Both the position numbers and the translations under genes were made by a program. A stretch of 64,000 nt of DNA from Natronospirales bacterium. GTDB taxonomy: Bacteria > Pseudomonadota > Gammaproteobacteria > Natronospirales > REEB76. Positions within the stretch are counted from its first letter, which is position 1; each line of letters begins with the position of its first letter. The DNA is taken from NCBI GenBank assembly GCA_021792635.1, contig JAJYUH010000005.1:96887-160886 (forward strand), given 5' to 3'. The notes below the pieces were generated by a model. The model did no database searches. It was given only the letters and a program-made list of their open reading frames with translations, and was not told the DNA's origin. Below are positions 46,897 to 57,150 of the stretch, piece by piece.

Positions 46897-47178
46897 TTCC
46901 CGGTCATCTTGTGTAACGGCATAGATTATGGAGCATTCGCGGTGGCATTATTCCAATGCCGAATAGGTCTTGAGACACTCCGCGCAGACAGAGTGACACT
47001 CACGATTTCATACGTCGAATGGCCGCTTTCAGACAATTCCAACGGCGGGGATGGGTCATCTCCGGTCATTCGTTTCGAATTGAAATCGGTAATACGCACC
47101 CCATCTCAACATGCGGGATCGTCGTGCCGAAGGAGGGCTGAACCGGCACTTTCTGCACTGCATTCTGGATACACGGAC
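46897..47178. other. intergenic remnant after the dead recombinase
   Basis: About 280 bases without a recognisable gene or repeat. It may be further decayed mobile DNA. The terminator at 47179 closes it. Confidence 0.45.
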
Positions 47179-47207
47179 AATAAAGCCGGTCACTGACCGG
47201 CTTTATT
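47179..47207 (-). terminator. terminator of the DUF2059 gene
   Basis: AATAAAGCCGGT pairs perfectly with ACCGGCTTTATT around a 5-base loop, 23 nt past the stop at 47230. The A/T-rich outer stem allows it to work on either strand. Confidence 0.8.
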
Positions 47208-47229
47208 GGTTCAGGCGCCGTTTACTGTC

Positions 47230-47763
47230 TTAATGCGAGGATCCGCCCGCAGGCCGGTCGAGGTTGATGCCAGCCTGTTTGAGGCGCGCCTGGATACGCT
47301 TTACCAGTTCCGGCGCCAGCACATTTCTGCCCCACTGTTCTCCCTGCTGCAGGGAATCCTGCGCGATCCCGGGATTGTTGCGGATGATTTTCTTTCCCAG
47401 GGGCGTTTTGTAGAAAGCGATCATCTGGCGCACATCCCGATCGCTGTAATACTTGGCATAGATCGGCACCAGCTTCTCGATGAGCTGGTCCATGGTGCGC
47501 GGATCCGCCAGCATTTTCCGGGTTTCTTCTTTGATGATGGTGAATGCCTTGGGCGATACGTCCGGGTGGGAGGCCTGGAGATTGTTGATCATTTGCTGGG
47601 AGAGCGCCCGGCCGAACAGCAACCCCATGTGGGCGCCGCCCGTCATATTGATGAGTTCCAGAATATCCGCACGGGTTCGCGGTGGAACCTGATTCATGTC
47701 CGCGGCGAAGCAGGCGAACGGGACGGTGGACAGCAGAATGCCAAGCAGGATTCCGGTTTTCAT
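47230..47763 (-). CDS. DUF2059 periplasmic protein
   Basis: The product is 177 residues from the ATG at 47763. The longer frame adds a non-signal-like extension. Residues 1-20 (MKTGILLGILLSTVPFACFA) are a signal peptide. The DUF2059 domain carries LVPIYAKYYSDRDVRQMIAF near residue 100 and YKTPLGKKII. The function of this family is unknown. It lies next to rpsT and ends at its own terminator. Confidence 0.88.
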   Translation of the reverse strand: MKTGILLGILLSTVPFACFAADMNQVPPRTRADILELINMTGGAHMGLLFGRALSQQMINNLQASHPDVSPKAFTIIKEETRKMLADPRTMDQLIEKLVPIYAKYYSDRDVRQMIAFYKTPLGKKIIRNNPGIAQDSLQQGEQWGRNVLAPELVKRIQARLKQAGINLDRPAGGSSH

Positions 47764-47842
47764 GGTCGCGCCCCCGTGTCCATTGATGATGATGAGAATC
47801 GCGGAAAAAGAAACTATGACACGCGCGCGGCAGGCGGGCAAC

Positions 47843-47869
47843 AAAAAGCCGGCATTAAGCCGGCTTTTT
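47843..47869 (-). terminator. rho-independent terminator of rpsT
   Basis: AAAAAGCCGGC and GCCGGCTTTTT form an 11-bp stem around ATTAA, 19 nt past the rpsT stop on the minus strand. Confidence 0.88.
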
Positions 47870-47888
47870 ACTTTTTGGTACAGTCAAC

Positions 47889-48155
47889 TCAAGCCTTGAT
47901 GGCCCGGATACGCTCATTCAGGCGGCTTTTGTGGCGCGCCGCCTTGTTGTGATGAATCAAGCCCTTGTCGGCGATGCGGTCAATGACCGGTACCGCTTCC
48001 TTGTAGGCGGCTTCAGCTTCCGCCTTCTTGCCCTCGGCGGCGAGCTTCGCCACCTTCTTGATGTAGCTGCGCACCATGGAACGCAGGGCTGCGTTGTGTT
48101 CGCCGTGGACCACTGACTGGCGGGCGCGCTTCTTCGCTTGCTTGGTGTTAGCCAA
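47889..48155 (-). CDS. rpsT: 30S ribosomal protein S20
   Basis: The product is 88 residues. MANTKQAKKRARQSVVHGEH, VDRIADKGLIHHNKAARHKS and the short Lys/Arg-rich length are diagnostic. The start codon is TTG, behind CAGGAG. A UUG start is also used by E. coli rpsT, where it takes part in autogenous control. Confidence 0.97.
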   Translation of the reverse strand: MANTKQAKKRARQSVVHGEHNAALRSMVRSYIKKVAKLAAEGKKAEAEAAYKEAVPVIDRIADKGLIHHNKAARHKSRLNERIRAIKA

Positions 48156-48211
48156 GGGGCACTCCTGAAAAATGCTGTTGGACCGCCCGGGGGCGGCCGG
48201 AAAGGCTGCGT

Positions 48212-48240
48212 ACTATACGGATTTCACCTCCGTCGCGCAA
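48212..48240 (-). promoter_or_regulatory. sigma-70 promoter of rpsT
   Basis: On the minus strand TTGCGC and TATAGT are 17 bases apart. TATAGT ends 56 nt before the TTG start codon. Confidence 0.8.
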
Positions 48241-48364
48241 CGCAAACAGTATCTGCCCCGCCGCCTTGCCGCACGCTATCCCGCGGGACTCGCATGGCGG
48301 TGGGAGTCGAAGGCCGGTATCATGCGCAGCTTGAGAATTCCCTGATTTTCAGGACCTTAGCCTC

Positions 48365-49930
48365 ATGTCCCGCGCGCTCTTCAAGGCCACTTCCCTGGTG
48401 GGGGGCATGACCCTCATCTCGCGCATCCTGGGTTTTGCCCGGGACATGGTGCTGGCGCGCTATTTCGGTGCCGGGATGGTCATGGATGCTTTCTTCGTGG
48501 CCTTCAAGATTCCCAATTTCATGCGTCGCAGCTTCGGTGAGGGTGCCTTTTCACTGGCCTTTGTGCCGGTGATCTCGGAATACAAGACCACCCGTGAGCA
48601 CAATGAGGTCAAGGAGCTGGCCGACCGGGTGGCGGGCAGCCTCGGCCTGGTACTGGTGATCATCACTCTCATCGGCGTGATCGCCGCGCCGGTGCTGGTA
48701 TGGATTTTCGCGCCGGGGTTCAGCATCCACGCAAGCAAGTACGAGCTCACGGTCGCCATGGTGCGGGTGACTTTCCCGTACCTGCTGTTTATTTCGCTTA
48801 CGGCCTTCGCCGGCGGCATTCTCAATACGTACGGCAAGTTCGGCGGGCCCGCCTTCACGCCGGTACTGCTGAATATCGTTCTTATTGTCGCCGCCGTCTG
48901 GCTGGCCCCGCATCTCGCCAATCCCGGCATGGCGCTTGCCTGGGGCGTGTTCATTGCCGGCGTGGTGCAACTGCTGTTTCAGGTGCCGTTTTTGCTCAGG
49001 CTCAAGTTGCTGCCACGGCCGAAACTCTCGGCCGGCCACGAAGCGGTGACGCGCATCATGAAACTCATGTTGCCGGCATTGTTCGGTTCTTCCGTGTCGC
49101 AGATCAATATGGTGGTGGATACGGTGATCGCTTCCTTCCTGGCCACCGGCAGCGTCAGTTGGCTGTATTATTCCGACCGCCTCATGGAATTTCCGCTGGG
49201 GGTGTTTTCCATCGCGCTGGGTACCGTGATTCTGCCCAATCTTGCGCAACATTTCGCCGCCAAATCCGCCATGGGTTTCTCGGCCACCATGGATTGGGCG
49301 CTGCGGCTGGCGGTGGTGTTGGCGTTGCCGGCGGCGGTGGGCCTGTTCTGCATGGCGGGTCCGCTACTGGTTACCCTGTTCCATTACGGCCGTTTCAATG
49401 CCTACGATTCACGCATGGCGGAAGCCAGCCTCATGGCCTACGCGGTGGGCCTGCTCGGATTCACCCTGGTGAAGATATTCGCACCGGGTTTCTACGCGCG
49501 CCAGGATACGCGCACGCCGGTCAAGATCGGCGTCATTTCCGTCATCGCCAATGTGGTGCTCAATATCCTCATCACCATACCCTGGGCCATGAGCGGTTGG
49601 GCGGCACCGCATGCGGGCCTCGCTCTGTCAACCTCGCTTGCGGCATTCATCAACGCCTGGTTGCTGTACCGTGGCCTGCGCCGTACCGGCGTATATACGC
49701 CCACACCCGGCTGGCGGCCGCTCCTCAGGCAGGTGATGATCGCCAACCTGGTAATGGCGGGACTGCTATGGTGGCGGGCGGGAGATCTCGGCGAATGGCT
49801 GGCGCGCAACGCATTGCACCGCGGCCTGTGGCTTGCCTTCTGGATAGCGACCGCGATGCTGGTGTATTTCGTGGTGCTGTTCCTCACCGGCTTCCGCCCC
49901 CGCCATCTGCGGCGGACGTATCCGGCCTGA
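48365..49930 (+). CDS. murJ: lipid II flippase MurJ (MviN)
   Basis: The product is 521 residues with about 14 transmembrane helices. The start MSRALFKATSLVGGMTLISR, FARDMVLARYFGAGMVMDAF, and IPNFMRRSFGEGAFSLAFVP are family signatures, and the Arg residues that line the central cavity are present in RSFGEGAF and RDMVLAR. It flips the peptidoglycan precursor across the inner membrane. It is divergent from rpsT and leads the murJ-ribF-ileS-lspA run. Confidence 0.97.
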   Translation: MSRALFKATSLVGGMTLISRILGFARDMVLARYFGAGMVMDAFFVAFKIPNFMRRSFGEGAFSLAFVPVISEYKTTREHNEVKELADRVAGSLGLVLVIITLIGVIAAPVLVWIFAPGFSIHASKYELTVAMVRVTFPYLLFISLTAFAGGILNTYGKFGGPAFTPVLLNIVLIVAAVWLAPHLANPGMALAWGVFIAGVVQLLFQVPFLLRLKLLPRPKLSAGHEAVTRIMKLMLPALFGSSVSQINMVVDTVIASFLATGSVSWLYYSDRLMEFPLGVFSIALGTVILPNLAQHFAAKSAMGFSATMDWALRLAVVLALPAAVGLFCMAGPLLVTLFHYGRFNAYDSRMAEASLMAYAVGLLGFTLVKIFAPGFYARQDTRTPVKIGVISVIANVVLNILITIPWAMSGWAAPHAGLALSTSLAAFINAWLLYRGLRRTGVYTPTPGWRPLLRQVMIANLVMAGLLWWRAGDLGEWLARNALHRGLWLAFWIATAMLVYFVVLFLTGFRPRHLRRTYPA

Positions 49931-49976
49931 CGGGGTGGGGCGCACTCCTTAATATATGTAATCGCAGGAACTCCCG

Positions 49977-50915
49977 GTGGAACTGATTCGCGGCCTGATT
50001 AACCTGAAACCCCGTCATCGCGGCTGTGTCGCCACCATCGGCAATTACGACGGTGTGCACCGCGGCCACCAGGCGGTGCTGCGCGGGCTGGGTGTCCGCG
50101 CCCGCGAACTGCGTTTGTGCTCGACCGTGGCTGTGTTTGAGCCTATGCCGCAGGAATATTTTTCACCCGAAGCGCCGCCCGCACGCCTCATGAGTTTCTG
50201 TGAAAAGTGGCAGGCGCTGGCGGAATGTGGTGTGGACCGGGTGCTGTGCCTGCGTTTCAATCGGCAACTTGCCGCAATGCCGCCCGCGGAGTTCATCGAA
50301 CGCGTCCTGATTCTCGGCCTGGGAGTGCGCTATCTGGTGGTGGGGGACGATTTTCGCTTCGGCCGCGACCGTGCCGGGGATTTCGCCATGCTTAAGGCGG
50401 CGGGTGCGGCGTATGGTTTTGAGGCGGCGGATACGCACACCCTGATGCTCGCGGGCGAGCGCGTGAGCAGCACGCATATCCGTGAATGCCTCGCGGCCGG
50501 CAATCTGGAGCTGGCGAACCGGCTGCTCGGGCTGCCGCTTTCATTGAGCGGTCGAGTGATATACGGTGACCGCCTGGGACGCACGCTGGGTTTTCCCACC
50601 GTGAATATCCCCTTGCGGCGGCGCCGTGCTCCGCTGCAGGGTGTCTTTGTGGCGGCGGTGCACGGCATCGGTACCGCATCGCATTACGGCGCCGCCTATG
50701 TGGGCAATCGGCCGGCGGTGAACGGCCGGCAGCTCATGCTGGAAGTGTTTATTTTCAATTTTGCGGGCGAGCTGTACGGCCAGCGTCTGCACGTGGAGCT
50801 GCTGCACCAATTGCGCGGTGACGCCTCCTTCGGGAGCCTGGAGGCGCTTCAGGCGCAGATGGCGCGCGATGTGGCGGCGGCACGCATCTGGTTGAAACAG
50901 CAGGGAATGGATTGA
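49977..50915 (+). CDS. ribF: bifunctional riboflavin kinase / FAD synthetase
   Basis: The product is 312 residues from a GTG at 49977, preceded by CAGGAA. The FAD-synthetase half has [15 protein letters not shown] near residue 21 and [16 protein letters not shown] near 120. The kinase half has [13 protein letters not shown] near residue 200 and [14 protein letters not shown] near 257. It makes FMN and FAD from riboflavin. The next gene follows after 35 nt. Confidence 0.96.
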   Translation: MELIRGLINLKPRHRGCVATIGNYDGVHRGHQAVLRGLGVRARELRLCSTVAVFEPMPQEYFSPEAPPARLMSFCEKWQALAECGVDRVLCLRFNRQLAAMPPAEFIERVLILGLGVRYLVVGDDFRFGRDRAGDFAMLKAAGAAYGFEAADTHTLMLAGERVSSTHIRECLAAGNLELANRLLGLPLSLSGRVIYGDRLGRTLGFPTVNIPLRRRRAPLQGVFVAAVHGIGTASHYGAAYVGNRPAVNGRQLMLEVFIFNFAGELYGQRLHVELLHQLRGDASFGSLEALQAQMARDVAAARIWLKQQGMD

Positions 50916-50950
50916 ATGGTTTTATTCATGATTGCGAAACAGGACAAGCA

Positions 50951-53803
50951 GTGAGCGACTACAAAAATACCTTGAACCTGCCGCGGACCGACTTCCCCAT
51001 GAAGGCGAATCTGCCGCAGCGTGAGCCGGAAATACTGCGGCGCTGGCAAAGCGGGGATATTTACGGCCTGATCCGTACGGCACGCACCGGCAAGCCCAAG
51101 TTTCTATTGCAGGATGGCCCGCCTTATGCAAACGGTAACATCCACATCGGCCACGCGGTCAACAAGATACTCAAGGACATGGTGGTGAAGTCCCGCGGTT
51201 TAGGCGGCATGGATGCGCCGTATATTCCGGGTTGGGACTGCCACGGCCTGCCCATCGAGCAGCAGGTGGAAAAGAAGATCGGCAAGGCGGGCCGGAAGGT
51301 GGACGCGAAAACCTTCCGCGCCGCCTGCCGAGCCTATGCGCAGGAGCAGGTGAACCATCAGCGGGAGGATTTTCAGCGCCTGGGGGTACTGGGTGACTGG
51401 GATCGCCCCTATCTCACCATGGACACCCGCTATGAAGGCGACCAGTTGCGGGCTCTGGCGGAGATCATCCGTCGCGGACACCTATATAAAGGACTGAAGC
51501 CGGTGCATTGGTGCCTGGACTGCGGTTCGGCGCTGGCGGAGGCGGAAGTCGAGTACCAGGACAGGGTCTCGCCGTCTGTCTATGTGATGTTTCCGGCAGC
51601 GGATGCAAAAGAATTGCTGGTGAGGATGTGCGCCGGGTCATCATCGGGTGAAGGCCAGGTCTCGGTGTTGATCTGGACCACCACGCCCTGGACATTACCG
51701 GCGAATCAGGCGGTGGCAGTCAATAAGGATTTCGATTATGTGCTGGTGGAAGTCACGGTCCACGGCTCACATCAACGCATACTGGTGGCGGCGGGCCTGC
51801 GGGATGCGGTACTGGAGCAATGCGGCCTCAAGGAATCCCCGGTGAGGACCGTGGCGCAGGCAAAAGGCTCCGATCTGGCGGGGTTGAAACTGCATCATCC
51901 TTTCTATCAGCGTATCGTGCCGATCGTGCTGGGCGAGCATGTGACGCTGGATGAAGGCACCGGTGCGGTGCACACAGCGCCAGGTCACGGCCAGGAAGAT
52001 TTTGTGCTGGGCATGCAGTACAAGCTGACCGTGGATAATCCAGTGGACAGCCACGGCGTGTTTGTGCCGGCTACGGAGCTGTTCGCCGGGGAGCACGTGT
52101 TCGAGGCCAACTTCCACATCATTGAAGTGCTGCGCGAACGCGGCCGGCTGTTACAGCATGCGCCCTACAAGCACAGTTATCCGCATTGCTGGCGGCACAA
52201 GACGCCGGTGATTTTCCGCGCCACACCCCAGTGGTTCATCGGCATGGATCAGAAAAATGCCGTGTCGCCGCTCACCTTGCGCGAGCAGGCACTTGAGGAA
52301 ATCAAAGGTGTGACATGGACGCCCGGCTGGGGCCAACAACGCATTGAGGGCATGGTGGCTAACCGACCGGACTGGTGCGTCTCACGCCAGCGCACCTGGG
52401 GTGTACCCATCGCGCTGTTCGTGCACAAGCATAGCGGCGAGCGGCATCCACGTTCCGTGGAATTACTGGAAGCCATTGCACAGCGGGTGGACAAGGACGG
52501 TATTGATGCCTGGTTCGAAATGGACGCGGCTGAACTGCTGGGCAAAGACGCAACCCAGTACGAAAAAGTAACGGACATTTTGGATGTGTGGTTCGATTCC
52601 GGCATGGTGCATTACTGCGTGGGCGAGAAACGCCTTGATTTGGGACCCCCGCAACAGGCTGACCTGTATCTGGAGGGCTCCGACCAGCACCGTGGCTGGT
52701 TCCAGTCCTCGCTGCTGACCTCCGTCGCCATGCGCGGCAAGGCTCCCTATAAGGGCGTGCTCACCCACGGCTTCACCGTGGACGAGCAGGGCCGCAAGAT
52801 GTCCAAGTCCCTGGGTAACGTGGTGGCACCGCAGCAAGTCATCCAGCACCTGGGCGCCGATGTGCTGCGCCTGTGGGTGGCGGCCACGGATTACAGCGGC
52901 GAGCTGTCAGTGTCGGACAACATCCTCAGGCACATGGCGGAAGCCTACCGCAAGATGCGCAACACGCTGCGTTATCTGCTGGCAAATCTTTACGATTTTG
53001 ATCCGGACCGCGACCAGCTTGCACCTGAAACACTGCTGGCGTTGGATCAATGGCTGCTGGCGTGCGCCGTACGGTTGGATGCGGAAATACAGGATGCCTA
53101 CAAGAATTTCCAGTTCCATTTGATCTATCAAAAGATCTACGGATTCTGCGTGGTGGATCTTTCCAATTTCTATCTGGATGTCATCAAGGACCGCGAGTAC
53201 ACCACGCAAGCGGCGAGTCGCGCGCGCCGTTCCTGCCAGACCGCCATGTACCATGTGGCGGAAGCCATGCTACGCTGGCTGGCGCCGATTCTGAGTTTCA
53301 CCGCCGAGGAAGCCTGGCAATATATGCCAGGCAAGCGCGAGACTTCCGTATTTCTCGCAGAATGGCATCAGCTGCCAGATGGGGCCAATGAGCGCAGAGC
53401 CGAATGGGCTACGCTGATGCAGGTACGGGATACAGTACGCAAGGAACTGGAGAAGCTCCGCATCGCCGGCAGCATCGGTTCCTCGCTGGATGCAGAAGTA
53501 GACTTGTATTGCGATGCACCTTTGCCGGCAACAATTCGTGACACTGTTGGTGATGAGTTGCGTTTTGTACTCATTACTTCTGATGCGCGCCTGCACGACG
53601 GCAATAAACGCCCATCGCACGCTGTCGAATCCGAATGGCTGCCGCAGATGCTATGGGTCGTGGTGCGGCCGTCAAACCATGTCAAGTGCGCGCGCTGCTG
53701 GCATCATCGCAGGGACGTGGGCGCCCACCCGGAACATCCGGGACTTTGCAGCCGTTGCGTGGAGAACGTGGCGGGACGGGGTGAAACCAGGAGATTTGCA
53801 TGA
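50951..53803 (+). CDS. ileS: isoleucyl-tRNA synthetase
   Basis: The product is 950 residues when started at the GTG at 50951, whose text [20 protein letters not shown] aligns with E. coli IleS from residue 1. An ATG at 50912 in the ribF stop region would add 13 residues. The class I HIGH motif is [18 protein letters not shown] near residue 57, and KMSKS is in [14 protein letters not shown] near residue 615. The C-terminal zinc site is [11 protein letters not shown]...CSRCV. The insert [13 protein letters not shown] and the editing domain are complete. Confidence 0.97.
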   Translation: MSDYKNTLNLPRTDFPMKANLPQREPEILRRWQSGDIYGLIRTARTGKPKFLLQDGPPYANGNIHIGHAVNKILKDMVVKSRGLGGMDAPYIPGWDCHGLPIEQQVEKKIGKAGRKVDAKTFRAACRAYAQEQVNHQREDFQRLGVLGDWDRPYLTMDTRYEGDQLRALAEIIRRGHLYKGLKPVHWCLDCGSALAEAEVEYQDRVSPSVYVMFPAADAKELLVRMCAGSSSGEGQVSVLIWTTTPWTLPANQAVAVNKDFDYVLVEVTVHGSHQRILVAAGLRDAVLEQCGLKESPVRTVAQAKGSDLAGLKLHHPFYQRIVPIVLGEHVTLDEGTGAVHTAPGHGQEDFVLGMQYKLTVDNPVDSHGVFVPATELFAGEHVFEANFHIIEVLRERGRLLQHAPYKHSYPHCWRHKTPVIFRATPQWFIGMDQKNAVSPLTLREQALEEIKGVTWTPGWGQQRIEGMVANRPDWCVSRQRTWGVPIALFVHKHSGERHPRSVELLEAIAQRVDKDGIDAWFEMDAAELLGKDATQYEKVTDILDVWFDSGMVHYCVGEKRLDLGPPQQADLYLEGSDQHRGWFQSSLLTSVAMRGKAPYKGVLTHGFTVDEQGRKMSKSLGNVVAPQQVIQHLGADVLRLWVAATDYSGELSVSDNILRHMAEAYRKMRNTLRYLLANLYDFDPDRDQLAPETLLALDQWLLACAVRLDAEIQDAYKNFQFHLIYQKIYGFCVVDLSNFYLDVIKDREYTTQAASRARRSCQTAMYHVAEAMLRWLAPILSFTAEEAWQYMPGKRETSVFLAEWHQLPDGANERRAEWATLMQVRDTVRKELEKLRIAGSIGSSLDAEVDLYCDAPLPATIRDTVGDELRFVLITSDARLHDGNKRPSHAVESEWLPQMLWVVVRPSNHVKCARCWHHRRDVGAHPEHPGLCSRCVENVAGRGETRRFA

Positions 53804-54324
53804 GTGAGGCCGACGACAAATTACGGACCACGCAGCATGGCGCATGGCCCTGGTTGTGGTTATCTGCGGCGGTAATCGTATTGGATCAGTTGAGCAAATA
53901 CATCGTTGCCGGCCATCTGGCACTGTATGATTCCATCCGCGTGCTGCCGGTTTTCAACCTGGTGCTGCTGCACAACACCGGCGCCGCCTGGAGCTTCCTC
54001 GCCGGCGCTTCCGGCTGGCAGCGTTGGTTTTTCATACTGCTGGCGCTGGCGGTGAGCGTCGTCATCATTATCTGGTTGCGGCACCTGCCGCGTGCGGGGC
54101 ATCGCTGGCGAGCGGCGGCGCTGGCACTGGTGCTGGGCGGTGCGCTGGGCAATGTCATTGACCGCGTACGGCTCGGCTACGTGATTGATTTTATCCAGGT
54201 GCATTACCAGAACTGGTATTACCCCGCCTTCAATGTGGCGGATTCCGCCATCACCGTCGGTGCCGTCATGCTCATCCTCGAAGGTCTTTTCATGCGTCAC
54301 GCTGATCGGCAGGCGGGCACCTGA
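53800..54324 (+). CDS. lspA: lipoprotein signal peptidase (signal peptidase II)
   Basis: The product is 174 residues with four transmembrane helices. Catalytic Asp residues lie in [20 protein letters not shown] near residues 110-130 and [12 protein letters not shown] near residue 145. [13 protein letters not shown] near residue 27 is the other conserved block. It cleaves prolipoproteins such as the Asp-box lipoprotein in this window. It overlaps ileS by 4 nt (ATGA). Confidence 0.97.
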   Translation: MSEADDKLRTTQHGAWPWLWLSAAVIVLDQLSKYIVAGHLALYDSIRVLPVFNLVLLHNTGAAWSFLAGASGWQRWFFILLALAVSVVIIIWLRHLPRAGHRWRAAALALVLGGALGNVIDRVRLGYVIDFIQVHYQNWYYPAFNVADSAITVGAVMLILEGLFMRHADRQAGT

Positions 54325-54332
54325 ATCAAGCG

Positions 54333-56469
54333 GAGTATATGACGTCACTAACGGCACGGCGGCCGCTGCGAGTCCCGCCGAATTTCAGGATCCGGATGCC
54401 TTGTCCACCACCAGCAACGGCGCGGACAACGGTTACCGTTTCGGCGCCGCGCTGGCGATTTCCGCGGATGGCGGCACCGCGCTGTTTGGCGCGCCCTATG
54501 CCAGCACTTCGGCGACCGCCGCGGGCAAGATGTATCTTTCGGCGCTGACCGGCACCGCTTGGGGAGCGCTAGTGGAAGCGGACGATCCGGCTGCCACCGC
54601 TAATGATCATTTCGGCGGTGTCCTGGCGCTGTCCGGCAATGGCGCGCTGTTGCTCGCAGGTGTGCCGGACGCGGCGTCCGCTGCCGGCATCGCCTATCTA
54701 TATAGCTGGAACGGCAGCGCGCTCGGTTTGGTGGCGGACATTACCGAGTCAGGCGGCCAGGTCGCCGGCGACCGCTTCGCTGCGGCGCTCGGGTTTTCCG
54801 GAGACAGCAGCTTGGCAATCATCGGCTCGCCGGGCACCAGCATCAGCGCTACCATGGCGGAACGATCTACACCTCCGCGGGCGCCGGCAAGGGCTATGTC
54901 TATTCGGTCGGCACCTGGAGCGCGCCCGCCTACACGCTTTCCGATCCGGATGCATTGAATGCCACCGCCAACGGTGCCGCCGCTGGCTTCGGTTTTGGCA
55001 GCGCCGTGGCGCTGTCGGCCGTCAATGGTACGGCGCTGGTCGGCGTTCCCAAGGCCACGGCCACGTCCGAGGTGGTCGCCGGCAGCGCCGATTTCTATTT
55101 CAACCCCGTGGATTTGTCGCTGCAGTTGTCCGCCAATCCCAGCCCGGCGCCGCTCGGCGGCCAATTCAGTTACCTGTTTACCGTTACCAACCAGGGTGTT
55201 TTGACGGTGAACGGCGTTAGTCAGACACAAACCACGAATGCCACCAACGTGGTTTTGACGGATACCCTGCCCGCCGGGGTGTCGTTCAAATCCGTCTTTC
55301 TCAATCCGCCCAGTGGCACCACCGGTTTTTGCGTCGGCAGCGGAAACACTGAGACTTGCACGCTTTCCAGCCTGCAAGCGGGCGGCGTGTGGCAGCCGTC
55401 CATCACCGTCACCACCGGCGCCTCGCCGTCGGTGGTGGACAATCAGAACGCGGCCGTGAGTGCCGACCAGCTGGAGACCAACAGTGCCGACAACAATGCC
55501 GGTGTTAACGTCACCGTGGACGACGCGCCGAGCGCGGTCAGCAATGCCGCTGCCAGCGCCATACCGGTGCACGTGAGTTATTCCGGCAACCTGCCGGTGA
55601 CGCTGGCCTACAGCAATCAACCGCTGACCTACAGCCTGGTGAGCAATCCAGCCAACGGCACCGTAGTGCTGGACCCCGCCAGCGGCGCTTACACCTACAA
55701 CGCCAGCAACGGTTATGGCAACGTGAGCGGCGGCCAGCCTGACAGCTTCACGTTTTCAGCCAATGACGGTTACCTCAACTCGAACACCGCGCGTGTGTAC
55801 CTGCAGGTCTATGCGGCACCCACCGCCTCGGATGCCACGCTCACCGTGCATGTCAAAGGCTCCGGTCAGCTTTCCGCCACGGATCCCGATCCCAGCCAGA
55901 CGCCGGTGTTCAGCCTGGTGGTATTGCCGGCGCACGGCAGCGTGGCTCTGAATTCCACCACCGGCGACTACATCTATACCAGCACCGCCGGCTACACCGG
56001 CAGCGACCGGTTCGCGTTTAACGCCAAGGACAGTTACAACCCTTCCAACACCGCGACGGTGAATCTGACGGTGTATGCGGCACCGACGGCGAAGGCCGCA
56101 AGCTACAGCGTCAACGAAAACCAGTTGATTCACGCGGCACTGGCGGTCAGTGAGCCCGATCCCACGCAGACGCTCACCTATACTATCGTGCAGCAGCCGG
56201 CGCACGGCAGCGTGCTGCTGGATTCATCCAGCGGCGCATTTACCTACGCACCAACCCCGAACTATACCGGCAACGACAGTTTCACCTTTGATGCTCGCGA
56301 CAGCTTCAATACCTCTAATCAGGCGATTGTGACACTGATGATCAATTCGGTTCCCCCTCCTGTACCGACGCAGACCGGCAATAACAGTGGGGGGGGTGCA
56401 CTGGATTGGCTGACGCTGGTAGTGCTCGGTGGTCTGGCGTGCAGCCGCCGGCGGTTTGTGTCGCAGTGA
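54333..56469 (+). pseudogene. decayed surface protein: FG-GAP, DUF11 and cadherin-like repeats, GlyGly-CTERM
   Basis: Coding similarity begins abruptly 8 nt after lspA (GVYDVTNGTAAAASPAEFQD), without start or signal peptide. Two to three FG-GAP-like repeats (GYRFGAALAISADGGTALFG; HFGGVLALSGNGALLLAG) follow. Near 54850 the frame shifts by one base (IGSPGTSISAT into GGTIYTSAGAGKGYVYSVG). The next frame runs through a DUF11-like domain (VVLTDTLPAGVSFKSVF), then Ig/cadherin-like repeats with Pro-Ala-His-Gly-Ser turns (LPAHGSVALNSTTGDYIYTS; QQPAHGSVLLDSSSGAFTY). It ends SGGGALDWLTLVVLGGLACS plus RRR, the GlyGly-CTERM signal processed by rhombosortase in gammaproteobacteria. 5' truncation and frameshift make it non-functional as read. 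Confidence 0.8.
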
Positions 56470-56485
56470 AAATCTGCGTGTGTTT

Positions 56486-57016
56486 TCAGGGACAGCGCAA
56501 CGTGGTGTCCGCGTTGGGTCTGTCGGAAGCCCGCACCCGTCCCATCACGTTCACGATCAGTGTGCGATCATGTTTGCCGTCTTCCGAGCAGTAGAGGAAG
56601 GTGCCGTTAACGCTGCGCAGCCCCATTGGCCGGAAGGTAAAGGACACCCGGTTGCTGATGACTTGCGCCCTGGATGTGGTTGGCCCGTGCCTGCGCAATA
56701 CGGATTCGCCGGCATCCACCTGGCCGGGACTATCGTGATCGAGATTCTCGAATATCAGCCAGCCGTTATTCCAGCTTTGGAGTGCATGATTGCAGCGCCT
56801 GCCGTCGGTACTCTTGCATAGCGTTACATAGTGGTTGCGGCTGATCGCTGTGTGGCGCGCGTAGTTGAGTGCGGCGGAAAGTTCATTAACCCGCGCCACG
56901 GCGTGGTTATGCCGTATTGAGGCGGTAAAGTCGGGAACGGCGAGCGTGACGAGAATGGCCGCAATCGCCAGTGTCACAAGCAACTCCAGAAGAGTGAATC
57001 CCGCATCCCTGCACAT
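56486..57016 (-). CDS. fimT: GspH/FimT-family type IV pilin-like protein
   Basis: The product is 176 residues. The prepilin leader MCRDAG precedes FTLLELLVTLAIAAILVTLA, with cleavage expected after Gly and Glu at mature position 5. The body shows the GspH/FimT pattern (LNYARHTAISRNHYVTLCKS; GWLIFENLD; SFTFRPMGLRSVNGTFLYCS). It would be a minor pseudopilin of the type IV pilus. In Pseudomonas-type genomes fimT lies next to fimU-pilVWXY1E, which are absent here, so its pilus partners must be elsewhere or lost. Confidence 0.88.
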   Translation of the reverse strand: MCRDAGFTLLELLVTLAIAAILVTLAVPDFTASIRHNHAVARVNELSAALNYARHTAISRNHYVTLCKSTDGRRCNHALQSWNNGWLIFENLDHDSPGQVDAGESVLRRHGPTTSRAQVISNRVSFTFRPMGLRSVNGTFLYCSEDGKHDRTLIVNVMGRVRASDRPNADTTLRCP

Positions 57017-57150
57017 ATCCGATTCTCCCTGGCATACATCCAGTGTACCGCTGGATCACGAGGCTTTCCCCGCCGTCCTCAATGCAGTAGAGTTTCGCAG
57101 CCCTTGTTCAAAGGTAAGACTATAACAACATCCATGGGAAGCAAAGGGTC

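Noticed and set aside
49931..49976. FMN riboswitch upstream of ribF
   Set aside because: The gap is only 46 bases, too short for an RFN element, and ribF in this gene order is normally not controlled that way.
57017..57150. TPP riboswitch upstream of thiO
   Set aside because: No THI-box elements (CUGAGA...ACCUGAUC) could be found in the leader.
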